Assembly: GCA_002683735.1 (NCBI GenBank)
Contig: NYTZ01000040.1
Span: 1 to 5,631, forward strand
Length of the DNA: 5,631 nucleotides
Direction: 5' to 3'
Source of the DNA: Flavobacteriales bacterium
GTDB taxonomy: Bacteria; Bacteroidota; Bacteroidia; Flavobacteriales; UA16
The notes under the pieces were generated by a model. It searched no databases, was not told the origin of the DNA, and was given only the letters and a program-made list of their open reading frames with translations. Below are positions 4,247-5,631 of the stretch, piece after piece (the stretch's first letter is position 1; each line of letters opens with the position of its first letter). A program made the translations under genes and the position numbers.

Positions 4247-5631
4247 ATGCCCAAAATCCACGTTGTCCTTCGGGGAGCCATTCTGCCCTTGAACCTTCTT
4301 CTTTCCCTGCCGTTGCTGAGTCAGGATTACACCGTGGACAGTGTACAGGACGGCGTTGACGCTACTCCGGGGGATGGGGTCTGTGCCAGCGCAGCCGGGG
4401 TGTGCACCTTCAGGGCTGCCTTGCAAGAAGCAGCCGTGGCCGGAGCACCACAGGTCATTGCACTGCCATCCGGCACCTACAACTGGACGTTGGGACAGTT
4501 GGACCTCGACGAGGGCCAGATCACGGTCAATGGCGATGGCGCCCGCACTACCATCGTCGACGCCGAAGGCAACAGCCGCTTTTTTGAGATTTCAGGAGGC
4601 AGCACGGTGCTGACGTTTGCGGAGTTCGAACTGCGCAACGGGGTTGACGCCAATGATCCCGGTGGTGCTTTTGAGAACGACTGTGATGATTTGACCTTGA
4701 CCCGGATGGTGTTCCGCGACTGCGAGTCCCGGGTGGGCTTTGGTGGGGCCATCCACAACCGCGGCGCGATGGAGCTCCAAGGCTGCCTGTTTATCGGGTG
4801 CATTGCCGACGGCGATGACGGCAACAATGGCGGTGGCGGTGGCGGTGGTGCCTTGGGCGCCGGGGGGGCAGTCAGTTCCTGGCAAGGTTCCTCTTCGACG
4901 TTCGAGAACTGCACCTTTACCGGTTGCATTGCCCGCGGTGGCGATGGCGGGAATGCTGGTGGCGGCGGTGGTGGTGGCCAAGGGGGCACCAGTTTCAGCA
5001 ACTTTGGCCGCGGTGGGGACGGTGGCGACATCGGCTTCGGCAATGAGGATGCTGGAGCGGCCAATGTGGGCGGCGGCGGCGGCGGTGGGGGCTACATCCC
5101 AGGTTGGTTCGGTGGTCCTGGCAATGGAACAATCGGCCTCATGTTTGGCGGCAACGGCGGCAATGGCGACAACAATGGGGCTGCCGGCGGTGGAGGAGCG
5201 GCCGGATTTGGTGGCGCCTTCTTTTCCCGCGCCGGAAGCCATGCCTTTCGACATTGCACCTTCAGCGGCAATCAAGCCATTCCCGGTGTGGCCGGAAATT
5301 CCGTGGGCGGCACGGCCGCACAGGATGGCACGGGCCGCGGCGGTGCAATCGGCACTTACGCCGGCACCATCACCCTTGACAATTGCATCCTCTATGGCAA
5401 CACTGCCATCGGCTCGCCTGCGGGTGAGGACGAGGACCTCTTCTTGTTCAGCGGCGGCCCCATCCTGTCTGATGCGGGCAACAACATCATTGGCGTCATG
5501 GAGGATGCGGACGAAACGGTCTTTGATGCCGCTTCCATCGGAAACCAGATTGGCTTGGATCCCATTCTGCTGCCGTTCGGAGACTACGGGGGGCCAACGG
5601 ACGCTTTCATGATCAGCACTTGCGACCCGCT
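4247..5631 (+). CDS. Secreted right-handed beta-helix protein, CSLREA-like N-terminus, Gly-rich (C-terminus beyond right edge)
   Basis: The frame is open from ATG 4247 to the window edge: 461 residues, C-terminus missing. Residues 1-25 are a signal peptide (Lys3, Arg9, then a leucine-rich core, likely cleavage near Ser25). Residues 28-62 match the CSLREA-type segment found in secreted bacterial beta-helix proteins (GDGVCASAAGVCTFRAALQEA, here from 42). Rungs follow with GGAI (166-169), GGAV (206-209), GGAF (322-325) and GGAI (365-368). Each is followed some 13 residues later by a Cys-x-Phe/Leu rung (GCLF 179-182, NCTF 221-224, HCTF 336-339, NCIL 379-382). These resemble chlamydial Pmp-type GGA[ILV]/FxxN repeats. 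Residues 189-325 are extremely glycine-rich. GNNIIG (411-416) and GLDPILLPFGDYGGPTDAF (436-454) resemble the 'choice-of-anchor Q' region that precedes a C-terminal anchor in this group. The protein is probably surface-exposed or released; a T9SS tail may lie outside the window. Its role, perhaps adhesion, is inference. Confidence 0.85.
   Translation, partial: MPKIHVVLRGAILPLNLLLSLPLLSQDYTVDSVQDGVDATPGDGVCASAAGVCTFRAALQEAAVAGAPQVIALPSGTYNWTLGQLDLDEGQITVNGDGARTTIVDAEGNSRFFEISGGSTVLTFAEFELRNGVDANDPGGAFENDCDDLTLTRMVFRDCESRVGFGGAIHNRGAMELQGCLFIGCIADGDDGNNGGGGGGGALGAGGAVSSWQGSSSTFENCTFTGCIARGGDGGNAGGGGGGGQGGTSFSNFGRGGDGGDIGFGNEDAGAANVGGGGGGGGYIPGWFGGPGNGTIGLMFGGNGGNGDNNGAAGGGGAAGFGGAFFSRAGSHAFRHCTFSGNQAIPGVAGNSVGGTAAQDGTGRGGAIGTYAGTITLDNCILYGNTAIGSPAGEDEDLFLFSGGPILSDAGNNIIGVMEDADETVFDAASIGNQIGLDPILLPFGDYGGPTDAFMISTCDP
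4742..5411 (+). repeat. Degenerate beta-helix rung repeats, about 42 residues each
   Basis: The rung cysteines at residues 180, 222, 337 and 380 are spaced 42, 115 and 43 apart, and the GGA motifs at 166, 206, 322 and 365 are spaced 40, 116 and 43 apart. The first two rungs share GC(I)A followed by a Gly/Asp/Asn run and a seven-glycine tract. They are also similar at DNA level (about 4790-4850 and 4920-4980), suggesting tandem duplication. The double-length middle interval holds the extra glycine-rich sequence. Confidence 0.65.
4811..5221 (+). repeat. Glycine-rich low-complexity tract inside the beta-helix gene
   Basis: About 137 residues (189-325) are dominated by Gly with Asn, Asp and Ala, in runs such as GGGGGGG and GGDGG and encoded mainly by GGC and GGT. 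The tract keeps frames open on both strands, which produces long spurious frames in this stretch. One GGDGGD (256-261) partly matches the RTX calcium-binding nonapeptide but is isolated. The tract probably forms loops projecting from the beta-helix. Confidence 0.75.

Noticed and set aside
4076..4426. Minus-strand 116-residue frame ending VGGIHNNAF
   Set aside because: Its last 50 residues look plausible, but its only ATG and first half lie opposite the signal peptide and CSLREA-like region of the beta-helix gene. Kept only as part of the ambiguous-region finding.
5012..5035. RTX-type calcium-binding repeat (GGDGGD)
   Set aside because: Only one partial match occurs, without the following large hydrophobic residue or neighbouring nonapeptides, so it is best explained by glycine-rich composition.
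4740..5612. Plus-strand 290-residue frame, and minus-strand frames at 4477-5064 and 4592-5275
   Set aside because: These are low-complexity Ala/Val/Pro/Thr readings produced by the glycine-rich codons of the beta-helix gene, which alone has a signal peptide and family motifs.

Overview
The window most likely comes from a GC-rich member of the Bacteroidota. Three things point that way. A promoter-like element (TTG, 22 bases, TACATTTG) fits the Bacteroidota TTG/TAnnTTTG consensus and lies just upstream of the gene at 2344. That gene's product ends in a sequence resembling the C-terminal sorting signal of the type IX secretion system (T9SS). Starts are not preceded by clear Shine-Dalgarno sequences, and the lipoproteins carry acidic residues just after the lipid-anchored cysteine. 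I cannot name a genus. Almost every recognisable product is exported, so this is a cell-envelope or secretome region.

Left part (1-2252, minus strand): a compact three-gene operon transcribed right to left. It encodes a 298-residue lipoprotein, a 164-residue lipoprotein (4-base ATGA overlap with the first), and a twin-arginine (Tat) exported protein that starts 2 bases after the second gene's stop and runs off the left edge. The two lipoproteins appear to share a helical module of about 45-50 residues resembling DUF1549 and DUF4214. The Tat protein looks like a distant DUF1501/alkaline-phosphatase-fold protein. The layout recalls the DUF1549-DUF1501 gene pairs of Planctomycetes, here with the module spread over two small lipoproteins. 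The biochemical role is unknown.

Middle (2253-3552): a 91-base divergent intergenic region with the Bacteroidota-type promoter, then a secreted 402-residue protein that is probably a beta-propeller of the DUF5074/YncE kind with a short T9SS-like tail. It converges, with an 18-base gap, on a minus-strand hypothetical gene (3571-about 4116). The body of that gene looks coding and contains an HAHFH motif; its start is uncertain.

Right part (4117-5631): about 130 bases of unclear sequence, then the first 461 residues of a large secreted right-handed beta-helix protein. It has a signal peptide, a CSLREA-like N-terminal segment, repeated GGA[IVF] and Cys-x-Phe rungs resembling chlamydial Pmp repeats, a long glycine-rich insertion, and a 'choice-of-anchor Q'-like segment at the right edge. 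The gene continues beyond the window.

I saw no tRNA, rRNA, CRISPR array, insertion sequence or recombination site. The points most worth a second look are the two-lipoprotein/Tat operon with its shared module and the glycine-rich insertion in the beta-helix protein.
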